Part shown: positions 43,045 to 51,487 of the stretch, piece after piece | Layout: every line of letters starts with the position of its first letter | Position numbering within the stretch: the first letter of the stretch is position 1 | Assembly: GCA_039815465.1 (NCBI GenBank) | Contig: JBCBZG010000007.1 | Location: forward strand, 62,001-126,000 | Origin: Shimia_B sp039815465 | Lineage (GTDB): Bacteria > Pseudomonadota > Alphaproteobacteria > Rhodobacterales > Rhodobacteraceae | Length of the DNA stretch: 64,000 nucleotides | Direction of reading: 5' to 3' | Notes under the pieces: generated by a model | Seen by the model: only the letters and a program-made list of their open reading frames with translations | What the model was told of the DNA's origin: nothing | Databases searched by the model: none | Program-made: the position numbers and the translations under genes

Positions 43045-45129
43045 TCAAGACGCCTTGAGCACCTCAAGAAAGGCTTCGCCGAACCGCTCGACCTTTTGCG
43101 CGCCCATGCCCTGAATGCGCTCCAGGTCGCTGAGGCTTTCGGGCCTGCGCTCCACAATCTGGCGCAGGGTGGACTGGGTGCAGGACATGGGCTTGAGCGT
43201 GCCCAGCGGGCCCCGCTGAAGCTCCGCCTGGACCTCCATCAGTTGGTCGAACACCGCGCCCTCGGCCCGCCCGGCGAGCTTGCGCCGTGTCGGGTGCATG
43301 TCGGGCACATCGCCTGCGATAACCTCCAGAAACGCGCGCCCGTAGCGTTCAAGTTTTTTTGCGCCCACCCCAGGAAGCCGCGCAAAGTCATCAAGGCTCC
43401 CCGGCCGCGCCTCAGCCATCTCAATGAGGGTGCGGTCGGGAAAGATGACGTAGGCTGGCACCTTTGCGGCCTCCGCCAGCGCGCGGCGCTTGCCCTTGAG
43501 CATCGCCAAAAGCGGTGCGGCCTCGTCGCTGACCAGGCTGCGCACTTCGGGCCGTCCCTTGGCCGCGCGAATCGTGTCGAACCGCAGGTCGATCTGTTCT
43601 TCGTCCCGCAGGATCGGGCGGGCCGCTTGTGTCATCCGCAGGGCGCCGTAGCGCTCCGGGTCGGGCCGCACGAGGTCATGGCCCATCATCTGCCGGAAAA
43701 TCGCCTGCCACTGCGGCTTTGTCCAAGCCTTGCCCACCCCGTAGGTGGGCAGCGCGTCATGGCCCCGCTGGCGCACACGCTCGGTCGAGATGCCGAGCAA
43801 GATATCAATCAAATGCCCCGCGCCGAAGCTCTCACCCGTGCGCAGCATCGCCGACAGCGCCATGCGCACCGGGGTCGTGCCATCGGCGACCTCTGCGGGC
43901 TTGTCGCACAGATCGCAATTCCCGCAGCCCTGGGGCGTATCCCCAAAGTATTCGAGCAGCTTTGCGCGGCGGCAGCTCAGCGCCTCTGCCAGGCCCAAGA
44001 GCGCATTGAGCCGCCCGTGATCAGCACCTTTACGGTCCGCGGGCGCTAGCCCCTCGTCGATCTGCTGGCGCCGCAGCGCGATGTCAGAGGGGCCAAAGAG
44101 CGTCAGCGTCTCTGCCGGGGCGCCATCGCGGCCCGCGCGCCCGATCTCTTGGTAATAGGCCTCGATCGACTTGGGCAGGTCGGCATGGGCCACCCAGCGG
44201 ATATCGGGCTTGTCGACGCCCATGCCAAAAGCCACCGTCGCCACGACGATGAGCCCGTCTTCACGCTGAAAGCGGGTTTCGACGATGCGGCGGTCTTCTG
44301 CGTCCATGGCGGCATGGTAGTGGCAGGCCGCGTGGCCATCGTCGCGCAGGGCGGCGGCGATGGCCTCCGTCTTGGCGCGGGAGCCGCAATAGACGATGCC
44401 CGCCCGCCCGCGGCGCGCAGCGGCAAAGGCCAGGATCTGTTCGCGCGGCTTCGTTTTGGGCTGAAATGCGAGGTGCAAATTGGGCCTGTCAAAGCCTTGC
44501 AGGAACGCCTGCGGTTCGCGCCCGTCAAACAGCTTTTCGACAATCTCGCGCTGGGTTTCGAGGTCTGCGGTGGCCGTGAATGCCGCCAATGGCACGCCCA
44601 GCGCGCGGCGCAGCTCCCCCACGCGCAGGTAATCAGGGCGGAAATCGTGGCCCCATTGCGACACGCAATGCGCCTCGTCGACGGCGATTGCCGCAACGTT
44701 AATCCGGCGCAACATGCCTATGGCAGACCCCGCCGCCAGCCGCTCCGGCGCGATGTACAGGAGCTTGAGCGTCCCCGCCTCAAGCGCCTCCCAAACAGCG
44801 TCGGTTTCCTCCGGCGTATTGCCGGACGTCAGCGCCCCCGCGCCCACGCCCGCCTCCTGCAAGGCGCGCACCTGGTCGCGCATGAGTGCGATGAGCGGGG
44901 ATATCACGACCGTCACCCCATCGCGGATGAGCGCAGGCAGCTGGAAACACAGTGATTTCCCCCCACCGGTGGGCATGATGGCAAGCACGTCGTCGCCCGC
45001 GATCACGCTTTCGATGATCTCGCGCTGGCCGGGGCGGAACCCGTCGAATCCAAATACGTCCCTGAGCCGATCTTCCACGGTTGCGCGCCACTTTTTATCT
45101 GTCGATTGCCTGCCCGCGCACCGTCCCAT
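43045..45129 (-). CDS. recQ: ATP-dependent DNA helicase RecQ with two HRDC domains
   Basis: RecQ unwinds DNA 3'-5' in recombination repair. Seen in order: motif 0 GFRPGQ, motif I MPTGGGKSL, DEAH motif VDEAHCVSQWGHDFRPDY, motif VI QEIGRAGRDG, the zinc cysteines (CRRAK... CGNCDLCD), an RQC region and two tandem HRDC domains (about the last 170 residues). The start is uncertain: 45207, 45129 and a GTG at 45078 are possible, none with a good Shine-Dalgarno. About 694 residues from 45129. Confidence 0.93.
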   Translation of the reverse strand: MGRCAGRQSTDKKWRATVEDRLRDVFGFDGFRPGQREIIESVIAGDDVLAIMPTGGGKSLCFQLPALIRDGVTVVISPLIALMRDQVRALQEAGVGAGALTSGNTPEETDAVWEALEAGTLKLLYIAPERLAAGSAIGMLRRINVAAIAVDEAHCVSQWGHDFRPDYLRVGELRRALGVPLAAFTATADLETQREIVEKLFDGREPQAFLQGFDRPNLHLAFQPKTKPREQILAFAAARRGRAGIVYCGSRAKTEAIAAALRDDGHAACHYHAAMDAEDRRIVETRFQREDGLIVVATVAFGMGVDKPDIRWVAHADLPKSIEAYYQEIGRAGRDGAPAETLTLFGPSDIALRRQQIDEGLAPADRKGADHGRLNALLGLAEALSCRRAKLLEYFGDTPQGCGNCDLCDKPAEVADGTTPVRMALSAMLRTGESFGAGHLIDILLGISTERVRQRGHDALPTYGVGKAWTKPQWQAIFRQMMGHDLVRPDPERYGALRMTQAARPILRDEEQIDLRFDTIRAAKGRPEVRSLVSDEAAPLLAMLKGKRRALAEAAKVPAYVIFPDRTLIEMAEARPGSLDDFARLPGVGAKKLERYGRAFLEVIAGDVPDMHPTRRKLAGRAEGAVFDQLMEVQAELQRGPLGTLKPMSCTQSTLRQIVERRPESLSDLERIQGMGAQKVERFGEAFLEVLKAS

Positions 45130-45275
45130 ACCTGGAATCGCTGAACAAGTAGGCGCCCGCGCGCAACCGTCTCCAAATTCCATTTTTTTAGGTCGGCGTG
45201 ATGACATTCCTTTAACAATGCGTTAACTTCTCGTCCGAGAGGGCGTGACGCTTCAGAGTAATGGTGGGATAACTA

Positions 45276-45947
45276 ATGTTTCGTGGTCTTATTGCAGCAG
45301 TTGCTGCAGCGGTGATCGGTGGCGCTGCAAGTGCGGCAACGGTGTTTTCTAATGGAACGCCGCATGGTCTTTCCAACGGGTATGGTATGTATGCTGGGAT
45401 AACCACTGCTGCCGTTGACGACTTCGTGCTGACCGATAACACCACAGTCACCGGGTTTAGCTATTTTTACTACGCGAACGTGTTGGGCACAGCGCCAATC
45501 ACCTTCGCGATCTTGGAGTCCGACAGGCAGACCTTTGCCGTGGCTCCCACCGTGACGTCTAGCTTCACGACAGTGGCAAATGGGCTGACCAATAACTACT
45601 CGCCGAGCACAGGTTACACGCGAACAGTTACCGGTTTGGCGTTGAACTTGAGCGCTGGAACGTACTTTTTGTCGGTCCAGAATGCTGAGAATCCGACCAG
45701 CATTGGGACTGGTTTCGGTGGAGCGGACACGAACTTTGCGGGCGCTCAGGACGGAGTGTTTCAAAGCTTCCAAGGCGTAAGCGCGGCAAGTGGTGTCGTG
45801 CGGCAGGGTGCCCACTGGGCCTTCTCGGTCTCGGGCGAGGTGCTCGCTGACAGCCCCGCGCCTGTGCCTCTTCCGGCCTCCGCGCTGCTGCTTCTGGCCG
45901 GGCTGGGCGTGCTCGGCGGGCGTCGGATGATGACCCGCGCGACCTAA
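45276..45947 (+). CDS. VPLPA-CTERM sorting domain protein
   Basis: This 223-residue exported protein has a Sec signal (MFRGLIAAVAAAVIGGAASAA) and the C-terminal tag APVPLPASALLLLAGLGVLGG with a basic tail. The mature part is Thr/Ser/Asn-rich and beta-like (FVLTDNTTVTGFSYFYYANV), and unrelated in sequence to the other tagged protein at 24972. It is monocistronic and ends in a strong terminator. Confidence 0.88.
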   Translation: MFRGLIAAVAAAVIGGAASAATVFSNGTPHGLSNGYGMYAGITTAAVDDFVLTDNTTVTGFSYFYYANVLGTAPITFAILESDRQTFAVAPTVTSSFTTVANGLTNNYSPSTGYTRTVTGLALNLSAGTYFLSVQNAENPTSIGTGFGGADTNFAGAQDGVFQSFQGVSAASGVVRQGAHWAFSVSGEVLADSPAPVPLPASALLLLAGLGVLGGRRMMTRAT

Positions 45948-45967
45948 CGCACCCACATCAGATCACG

Positions 45968-46000
45968 AAAAAAAGCCCGGTCACAGCCGGGCTTTTTCTT
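45968..46000. terminator. Bidirectional terminator
   Basis: An 11-bp stem AAAAAGCCCGG / CCGGGCTTTTT with loop TCACAG, plus an outer GATCAC / GTGATC pair (45961-45966, 46004-46009), has A- and T-runs on both sides. It serves the convergent VPLPA-CTERM and yggT genes. Confidence 0.92.
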
Positions 46001-46015
46001 TTTGTGATCAGGGAT

Positions 46016-46303
46016 TTAGAAAAACGCCGCCGCGTTGTTCGTCAGGATGATCCGCAGCGCGTAAATCCCAAGCAGCGCACAGAGCGGGGCGAGGTCGATC
46101 CCCCCCATATCAGGCAGGATCCGGCGGATTGGGGTGTAGAGCGGCTCCAAGATCCGGTTCAGCGCGTACCAGATTTGCGCCACAAGCGGCTGGCGTTGGT
46201 TGAGCACGTTGAACGCGACGAGCCAGCTCATGATGAAGTGGGCAAAGATAAAGAACGTCGCCACATCGAGCAGCAGCATGATGATTTGGAAAAGGCTGGC
46301 CAT
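46016..46303 (-). CDS. YggT family membrane protein
   Basis: This 95-residue protein has two hydrophobic helices and the YggT pattern (FIMSWLVAFNVLNQRQPLVAQIWYALNRILEPLYTPIRRILPDMGGIDLAPL). YggT proteins are of uncertain function, linked to osmotic or division functions in other bacteria. The ATG at 46303 gives the normal short N-terminus. Confidence 0.9.
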   Translation of the reverse strand: MASLFQIIMLLLDVATFFIFAHFIMSWLVAFNVLNQRQPLVAQIWYALNRILEPLYTPIRRILPDMGGIDLAPLCALLGIYALRIILTNNAAAFF

Positions 46304-46412
46304 GGTGTCTCCCGTCTGGTTCCACGCGATGTAAGCCCGCGCGCTGAGCCACACAAGGTGCTGACGCGAGGGTAGCCTTGACGTGCGCGTCATGCGGTGC
46401 ACTTCCAGCCCT

Positions 46413-46949
46413 ATGTACCCTTGGATCAGACTCGCCACCAACCTGCGCAAGGCGCGCACGCTCCCACCCATGGGTGTGCTCGACACCCATGTCTCTCAAC
46501 ACAAGGTCGCGCTCACCGATTGCGACATGTTCTTTGAGATGAACAATGGCCGCATCCTGACGATCTACGAGTTCGGCCGCTGGCAGATGTCCCTGCGCAC
46601 CGGGCTCTGGCCCGAGCTCAAAAAGCGCAGCTGGGGCTTTACCGTCGCGGGCAGCTCCATCCGCTATCGCCGCCGGCTGACGCCCTGGGAGCGGTTTGAG
46701 ATGCGCACGCGAATCATCGGCTGGGACGCGCGGTTCTTTTACATCGAACAGGGCATGTTCAAGCGGGACGGCGAATGCGCCAACCACTGCCTGTTCCGCA
46801 CGGCCATCGTGGCCAAGGGCCGCGCGGTGCCCACGACCGAGATCGAGGAGATCATGGGTGTGACCACAGGCTCCCCTGAACTGCCGGGTTGGGCGACAGC
46901 ATGGACAGTAGCCGAGGCACAGCGGCCCTGGCCGCCTATGCAAGGCTAG
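46413..46949 (+). CDS. Acyl-CoA thioesterase-like (4HBT, THEM6-type)
   Basis: This 178-residue hotdog-fold protein has DTHVSQHKVALTDCDMFFEMNNGRILTIYEFGRWQ and later VAGSSIRYRRRLTPWERF, typical of the thioesterase-like 4HBT group. The ATG at 46413 (MYPWIRLATNLRKAR) matches the family N-terminus. Substrate unknown. It is divergent from yggT. Confidence 0.8.
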   Translation: MYPWIRLATNLRKARTLPPMGVLDTHVSQHKVALTDCDMFFEMNNGRILTIYEFGRWQMSLRTGLWPELKKRSWGFTVAGSSIRYRRRLTPWERFEMRTRIIGWDARFFYIEQGMFKRDGECANHCLFRTAIVAKGRAVPTTEIEEIMGVTTGSPELPGWATAWTVAEAQRPWPPMQG

Positions 46950-46961
46950 CAGCAAAGAAAA

Positions 46962-47066
46962 CGCCCGGTGGGAACCACCGGGCGGCCCCCGACTATTACC
47001 GGCAGGGCCGCTTCGCGGTCCCGGGAGGCGCCCCCCCCGGCGGGGGCATGGCCCCCACCCGCGGAC
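46962..47066 (+). repeat. Repeat family B, long copy 1
   Basis: The family B hairpin (46964-46982) continues into about 85 nt (GGCAGGGCCGCTTCGCGGTC, then GGCGGGGGCATGGCCCCCAC) nearly identical to 51580-51685. It fills most of the 222-nt gap between the thioesterase-like and MFS genes. Confidence 0.85.
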
Positions 47067-47171
47067 GGTGGCCGCCCTCACCACCCCTGCCCCCTGACGC
47101 ACCGTCACCCAGCTGCGCGTTGCAATATTTGCTGCCATCGCTCTAATGGCCGAAAAGCCGGGGAGGGCATG

Positions 47172-48575
47172 ATGGCTGACACGAGCCTAAAGAAACGCGT
47201 CTGGGGCTGGATGGCCTTCGACTGGGCCACGCAGCCCTTCTACACACTCGGTCTCACCTTCATCTTCGGTCCCTATTTCGCCGTCATCGCGGCGGACCAT
47301 TTCATGGGCACCGGCCTCGACGAGCGCACCGCGGAGGCGCAGGCCCAAACCATGTGGTCCTGGGGCCAGGCCGTCGCGGGGCTCTTTATCGCGTTCGCGG
47401 GGGTGATCCTCGGCGCCTATGCCGACAGCACCGGGCGGCGGATGCCCTGGATCTGGCTTTTTGCAGTGCTCTACACGGGCTTTAGCTGGATGCTCTGGTG
47501 GACGATGCCGGACGGCTCGAACCTGTGGTTCGCGCTCATCGTCTTCTCGCTCGGCTTCATCGCTGCCGAATTCATGCTGATCTTTGTCAACGCGCAGCTC
47601 CCCAGTCTGGGCGATGACGAAGAGGTCGGCAGGATCTCCGGCTCCGGCGCCGCCATCGGCTACTGGGGTGGGTTCGTGGCCTTTCTCATCATGATCTTCC
47701 TCATCGCGGAGGCCGAGCCCGGCGGGACCACCATGATCTTGGGCCTCGACCCGCTCTTTGGCCTCCTCGACGCCAGCGCCCGCGAGGGCACCCGCGCCGT
47801 GGGGCCCATGATCGCCATTTGGTTTGTCGTCTTCATGGTCCCTTATTTCCTGTGGGTTCGCGAAGTCCGCCCCAGCACCCGCCAAGGCGGCGTGCCGGAG
47901 GCGATGCGCGATCTCAAGACCTCCCTCAAAAACGTCGTGAAGCGATCGAGCCTCTTTTCCTTCCTCATCTCGTCGATGCTTTACCGCGACGCGCTCAACG
48001 GGCTTTACGCCTTCGGTGGGGTCTACGCGGCGCTGGTGCTGGGCTGGACGACATTCCAACTGGGTATCTTCGGCATCATCTCCATCGTCACCGCCGCCGT
48101 CGTCACCCAAATCTCAGGGCGCTTTGACGCGCGCCTTGGGCCGCGGCCGGTGATCGGCTTCCACATCTGGGTGCTGATCCTCGTGTGCCTCACCATCGTC
48201 GGCATGTCCCGGGAGGCATTCTACGGCATCCAACTCCCCGAAGGATCAACCCTCCCCGATATCATCTTTATGATCTGCGGCGCGGCCATCGGCGGCTCGG
48301 GCGGCGGGATCTATGCCGCGAGCCGGTCCATGATGGTGCGCCACACCCACCCCGAACGCCCGACAGAGGCGTTCGGCCTCTTCGCGCTCTCGGGCAAGGC
48401 GACGGCGTTCCTGGCACCCGCGCTCATCGGACTCTTTACCTACCTCCTCAATGACGCGCGGTTGGGCTTTTCGCCGGTGATCGGGCTGTTCATCCTCGGG
48501 ATGATCCTGCTACGCTGGGTCAACCCCGACGGAGATCGAGCAGCATGGTCAAAAACCTCTATTCCTGTGCCCTGA
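47172..48575 (+). CDS. MFS transporter, UMF1/Atg22-like
   Basis: This 467-residue carrier has about 12 membrane helices. The opening KKRVWGWMAFDWATQPFYTLGLTFIFGPYF matches the UMF1/Atg22-like branch, and GAYADSTGRRMPW is the MFS loop. Substrate unknown. Two adjacent ATGs occur; 47172 is preferred from the distance to GGGAGG. A longer open frame upstream is repeat B sequence. Confidence 0.85.
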   Translation: MADTSLKKRVWGWMAFDWATQPFYTLGLTFIFGPYFAVIAADHFMGTGLDERTAEAQAQTMWSWGQAVAGLFIAFAGVILGAYADSTGRRMPWIWLFAVLYTGFSWMLWWTMPDGSNLWFALIVFSLGFIAAEFMLIFVNAQLPSLGDDEEVGRISGSGAAIGYWGGFVAFLIMIFLIAEAEPGGTTMILGLDPLFGLLDASAREGTRAVGPMIAIWFVVFMVPYFLWVREVRPSTRQGGVPEAMRDLKTSLKNVVKRSSLFSFLISSMLYRDALNGLYAFGGVYAALVLGWTTFQLGIFGIISIVTAAVVTQISGRFDARLGPRPVIGFHIWVLILVCLTIVGMSREAFYGIQLPEGSTLPDIIFMICGAAIGGSGGGIYAASRSMMVRHTHPERPTEAFGLFALSGKATAFLAPALIGLFTYLLNDARLGFSPVIGLFILGMILLRWVNPDGDRAAWSKTSIPVP

Positions 48576-49465
48576 TATGTACCGTGAGCCTCGCCCTGCT
48601 TGTGGGCTGCAGCCCGCAAGCCCCCGATAGCGCCGCAGACACCACCATCAGCACCCGCGCCGGAACAGGACCCGAAGCCAAACCCCTGTTCGAGGCGGTC
48701 CAGTTCGCCGCGCCTGGCCCCGCCACCACCTATGGCCGCCACGCCCGCGGCTGTTTTGCCGGTGGTGAGGCGCTGGAGGAAACCGGCCCCACCTGGCAGG
48801 CCATGCGGCTCAGCCGCAACCGCTACTGGTCGCGGCCCATCACGCTCGATTACGTCAAGGACCTAAGCCGGCAGGTCGCGAAGCTGCCGGGGTGGGAGGG
48901 GCTCTATGTCGGCGATCTGTCGCTGCCCATGGGCGGGCCCGTCTCTGGCCACGCCTCCCACCAGTCCGGGCTCGACGTCGACATCTGGATGCTGCCCCCC
49001 GACCGGCTGAACCTGACCCGAACAGAGCGTGAGAACCTGTCGTCGATCTCCACCCGGCGAGAGCGCGGCGCCTTTGTGGGCGCCAACTGGACAGAGGAAC
49101 ACCGCCAGGTCCTGAAACTCGCCGCTTCCGACCCGCGTGTGGACCGAATCTTTGTCTTTGGCGGCGCCAAGGTGGAGATGTGCAACCGCGAAACCGGGGA
49201 CCGCGCCTACCTGCGCAAAATCCGGCCCTGGTACGGGCACCACTACCATTTCCACGTCCGCCTCAGCTGCCCCGACGGCGACCCCAACTGCGTGAACCAG
49301 GCCCCGGTCCCCCCCGGCGACGGCTGCGACCATGCGCAGGCCTGGGTGGACCGCATCCTTAACCCGCCGCCACCGGACCCCAACGCCCCACCGCGCCAGC
49401 CGCGCCCACCGATCCGCCTGGGGGACCTGCCGCAGCAATGCTCCGCGCTTTTGGCCTCGCAGTAG
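48545..49465 (+). CDS. mepA: Penicillin-insensitive murein endopeptidase
   Basis: MepA (306 residues) is a zinc LAS peptidase that cuts D-Ala-mDAP cross-links. The lipobox LVGC (C22) predicts a lipoprotein. Zinc residues lie in SGHASHQSGLDVDIW (H139 and D146 region) and HYHFHVRL. The C-terminus is proline-rich. It overlaps the MFS gene by 31 nt and the next gene by 28 nt. Confidence 0.94.
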   Translation: MVKNLYSCALICTVSLALLVGCSPQAPDSAADTTISTRAGTGPEAKPLFEAVQFAAPGPATTYGRHARGCFAGGEALEETGPTWQAMRLSRNRYWSRPITLDYVKDLSRQVAKLPGWEGLYVGDLSLPMGGPVSGHASHQSGLDVDIWMLPPDRLNLTRTERENLSSISTRRERGAFVGANWTEEHRQVLKLAASDPRVDRIFVFGGAKVEMCNRETGDRAYLRKIRPWYGHHYHFHVRLSCPDGDPNCVNQAPVPPGDGCDHAQAWVDRILNPPPPDPNAPPRQPRPPIRLGDLPQQCSALLASQ

Positions 49466-50289
49466 CGCTCTGCGCGAGCTCCGCCTCAGCCTCTGACCTC
49501 GCTTTTGACCGCCACGGGTGGAGCTCAAAGCTCCCCGGGTTTGGCGGGCTCTCCGGGCTTGAGCTCAGCGCCGATGGCCGCGACCTGCTGGCCGTCACCG
49601 ACCGCGGGACGCTGATCCGCGCACAGCTCGACCGCGGGCAGGGCGGGGCGCTCACAAACATCGCCATCCTCGCGCTGGAGCCGCTCCGCGACCCCCGCGG
49701 CGCCCCCCTGGTGGAGGAATACCGCGACGCCGAAGCGCTCGCCGCCGATGGCGCAGGCGGGGTCTATGTCGCGTTCGAATTCCACCACCGCATCTGGCAC
49801 TATCCCGGCCCCGACACCCTGCCAGAACCTGTCCCCCGCGCGGCTTGGATGGACGGCCTGCCCGACAATAAGGGGGTGGAGGCGCTGGCCTACCATCCCA
49901 ACCACGGCCTCATCGCCATCACCGAGACCCCCGGCCCCGACGGCGCCTTTGCGATCCAAAGCTTCCAAGACGGCACCTGGCGCCGCCGCGGAACGCTCCC
50001 CGCCAGTGGTGGCTTTCAGGTCACGGGCGCTGACTTCGCGCAGGACGGCACGCTCTACATCGTCGAGCGCAAGCTCGGACTCCTGGGCTTTCGCACCCGC
50101 CTGCGCCGCCGTGACCCTACCGGCGAGGTAGAGACGATCTTCGCCAGCGAGCAGGGCGATTTCGATAATTTGGAGGCAGTGTCCACCTGGCGCGACGCGG
50201 CTGGAATGCTGCGGTTGACACTTTTGTCCGATGACAACTTTCTCGCCTTCCAGCGCACTGAAATTATCGAGTTCAGCTTGACAGAATAG
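49438..50289 (+). CDS. Esterase-like activity of phytase family protein
   Basis: This 283-residue exported protein has a signal peptide (residues 1-18) and a beta-propeller-like phytase/esterase domain (GGLSGLELSADGRDLLAVTDRG, NKGVEALAYHP, GDFDNLEAVSTW). Natural substrate unknown. Its start lies inside the end of mepA. Confidence 0.82.
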   Translation: MLRAFGLAVALCASSASASDLAFDRHGWSSKLPGFGGLSGLELSADGRDLLAVTDRGTLIRAQLDRGQGGALTNIAILALEPLRDPRGAPLVEEYRDAEALAADGAGGVYVAFEFHHRIWHYPGPDTLPEPVPRAAWMDGLPDNKGVEALAYHPNHGLIAITETPGPDGAFAIQSFQDGTWRRRGTLPASGGFQVTGADFAQDGTLYIVERKLGLLGFRTRLRRRDPTGEVETIFASEQGDFDNLEAVSTWRDAAGMLRLTLLSDDNFLAFQRTEIIEFSLTE

Positions 50290-50367
50290 GGTTGCGGAGT
50301 CTCTTCTGCGTCAATACGACGCCCCTGCTGACGGGGGACGGCCCCCGTTAGTCAAGTATCCGCAACC
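50290..50367 (+). promoter_or_regulatory. Candidate structured leader (three-way junction) of the yhhQ gene
   Basis: A perfect 9-bp outer stem GGTTGCGGA / TCCGCAACC (50290-50298, 50359-50367) encloses two hairpins: GCGTC-AATAC-GACGC (50308-50322) and CTGACGGGGG / CCCCCGTTAG with loop ACGG (50328-50351, one G-T pair). It lies 22 nt before a queuosine-precursor transporter. The fold does not look like the preQ1-I consensus. It could be a cis-acting RNA or a processing/terminator structure for the gene before. Confidence 0.5.
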
Positions 50368-50389
50368 TTGTAAAAACGGGCCCAAATTC

Positions 50390-51055
50390 ATGGATCGCAC
50401 CCACATTCCCGGCATCTTGGCGATGGCTCTCATCGTCTTGGCTTCTAACATCCTTGTACAGTTTCTGTTCGGGAATTGGCTGACATGGGGGGCGTTTACC
50501 TACCCGCTGGCCTTTCTTGTGACCGACCTGATGAACCGGCTCTACGGGCCCAAGGCCGCGCGCCAGGTCGTCGTGGTGGGCTTTATCGTGGGCATCTTTT
50601 GCTCGCTCGTGGGCACGCAAATCCTGCGCTCCGATTTCCTCGCGCTCTTTGGTGTGATCTCGGACGAGGCGTATCCGCTCGTGACCTTCCGCGTTGCGCT
50701 GGGCTCCGGCCTCGCGTTCCTGACCGCGCAGTTGATCGACGTGCAGATCTTTGACCGGCTGCGTGATGGCCGCTGGTGGCGCGCGCCGCTTTGGTCGACG
50801 CTGATCGGGTCGACTGTGGACACGGCGATCTTCTTCACCATTGCCTTCTCTGCGGTCCTGAACGGGCTCGAGCCCGAGAACATCCCCGGCTGGGCCCAAG
50901 ACGGCGTGCCGCTGCTCGGGATGGGGCCTGAGGTGGCGCTCTGGGTCTCCCTCGCCGTGGCCGATTGGGGCGTGAAACTCACACTCGCGCTCATCGCGCT
51001 CGTCCCCTTCCGCCTTATTGTGAGGCGCCGGGCCGAGGCGCGTGAGCTCGCTTAA
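50390..51055 (+). CDS. yhhQ: Queuosine precursor transporter, YhhQ/VUT family
   Basis: This 221-residue protein with six membrane helices imports a queuosine precursor (preQ0/preQ1) for tRNA modification. Family sequence: ASNILVQFLF, TYPLAFLVTDLMNRLYGPKAAR, FLTAQLIDVQIFDRLR and WSTLIGSTVDTAIFFTIAF. It is preceded by a structured leader. Confidence 0.9.
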   Translation: MDRTHIPGILAMALIVLASNILVQFLFGNWLTWGAFTYPLAFLVTDLMNRLYGPKAARQVVVVGFIVGIFCSLVGTQILRSDFLALFGVISDEAYPLVTFRVALGSGLAFLTAQLIDVQIFDRLRDGRWWRAPLWSTLIGSTVDTAIFFTIAFSAVLNGLEPENIPGWAQDGVPLLGMGPEVALWVSLAVADWGVKLTLALIALVPFRLIVRRRAEARELA

Positions 51056-51082
51056 ACCTCTCTGACCCCAAAGCTTCCCGCT

Positions 51083-51227
51083 TTAAACCTGAGACACAGC
51101 ACTTAGAACAAGGCAACCGCGCAACGGGAACCGTTGCGCCGCGCCGTTCCGCCCCCACGGGGCGGCGCGATTGCGCCACCCCTCGGAACGGCGCTATCCG
51201 CATCAGCATTGGATGTCTCAGGTTTAA
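51083..51227. repeat. 145-bp element bounded by 14-bp perfect inverted repeats
   Basis: TTAAACCTGAGACA (51083-51096) and TGTCTCAGGTTTAA (51214-51227) are exact inverted repeats. Family E repeat sequence lies inside. No target duplication or coding sequence is seen. A small non-autonomous element or a large cruciform are both possible. Confidence 0.65.
51120..51170. repeat. Repeat family E, copy 3
   Basis: Hairpin CGCAACGG-GAA-CCGTTGCG (51120-51138) precedes CCGCGCCGTTCCGCCCCC and GGGGCGGCGCG, matching the element at 28349 except that the stem sequence differs while pairing is kept. Confidence 0.7.
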
Positions 51228-51360
51228 GGCTGGAGGCATTAAAGCTTGAAAGTTGTGCGGATCGTTTCTTGGGTCGAGGTCAGAAATCTCTTTCGTTGAC
51301 TTTTGCCTGATCTCGCGATTCTCTGAATTCAGGCGAAACATTCAGAAAGGAGGTGATCCA

Positions 51361-51417
51361 GTGTCGAAGAAGGTTCTGGAGAAAGCGGTCGGGACAACTG
51401 GGGAGGCGCGCCTCTAA
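51361..51417 (+). CDS. Possible 18-residue peptide with extreme Shine-Dalgarno match
   Basis: GTG at 51361 opens an 18-codon frame (VSKKVLEKAVGTTGEARL) ending in TAA. Upstream, AGAAAGGAGGTGATCCAG (51344-51361) is complementary to the last 18 nt expected at the 16S rRNA 3' end, and AAGGAGG is at ideal 7-nt spacing. After the frame come a stem CTGGGG / CCCCAG (51398-51403, 51441-51446) and a terminator. It may be a leader peptide, a small protein, or part of an sRNA. I do not recognise it. Confidence 0.4.
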   Translation: MSKKVLEKAVGTTGEARL

Positions 51418-51487
51418 GGCAAACCTTGGCGCGACGCGCGCCCCAGCTGGCAACGGTCTCTAACCGGCCCTGCCTCCGCAAACTTCG

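Noticed and set aside
42745..44049. 434-codon plus-strand frame over recQ and yaaA
   Set aside because: It is antisense to two clear genes, with low-complexity Arg/Ala/His content.
46110..47138. 342-codon minus-strand frame over yggT, the thioesterase-like gene and a repeat
   Set aside because: It spans repeat B and shadows real genes.
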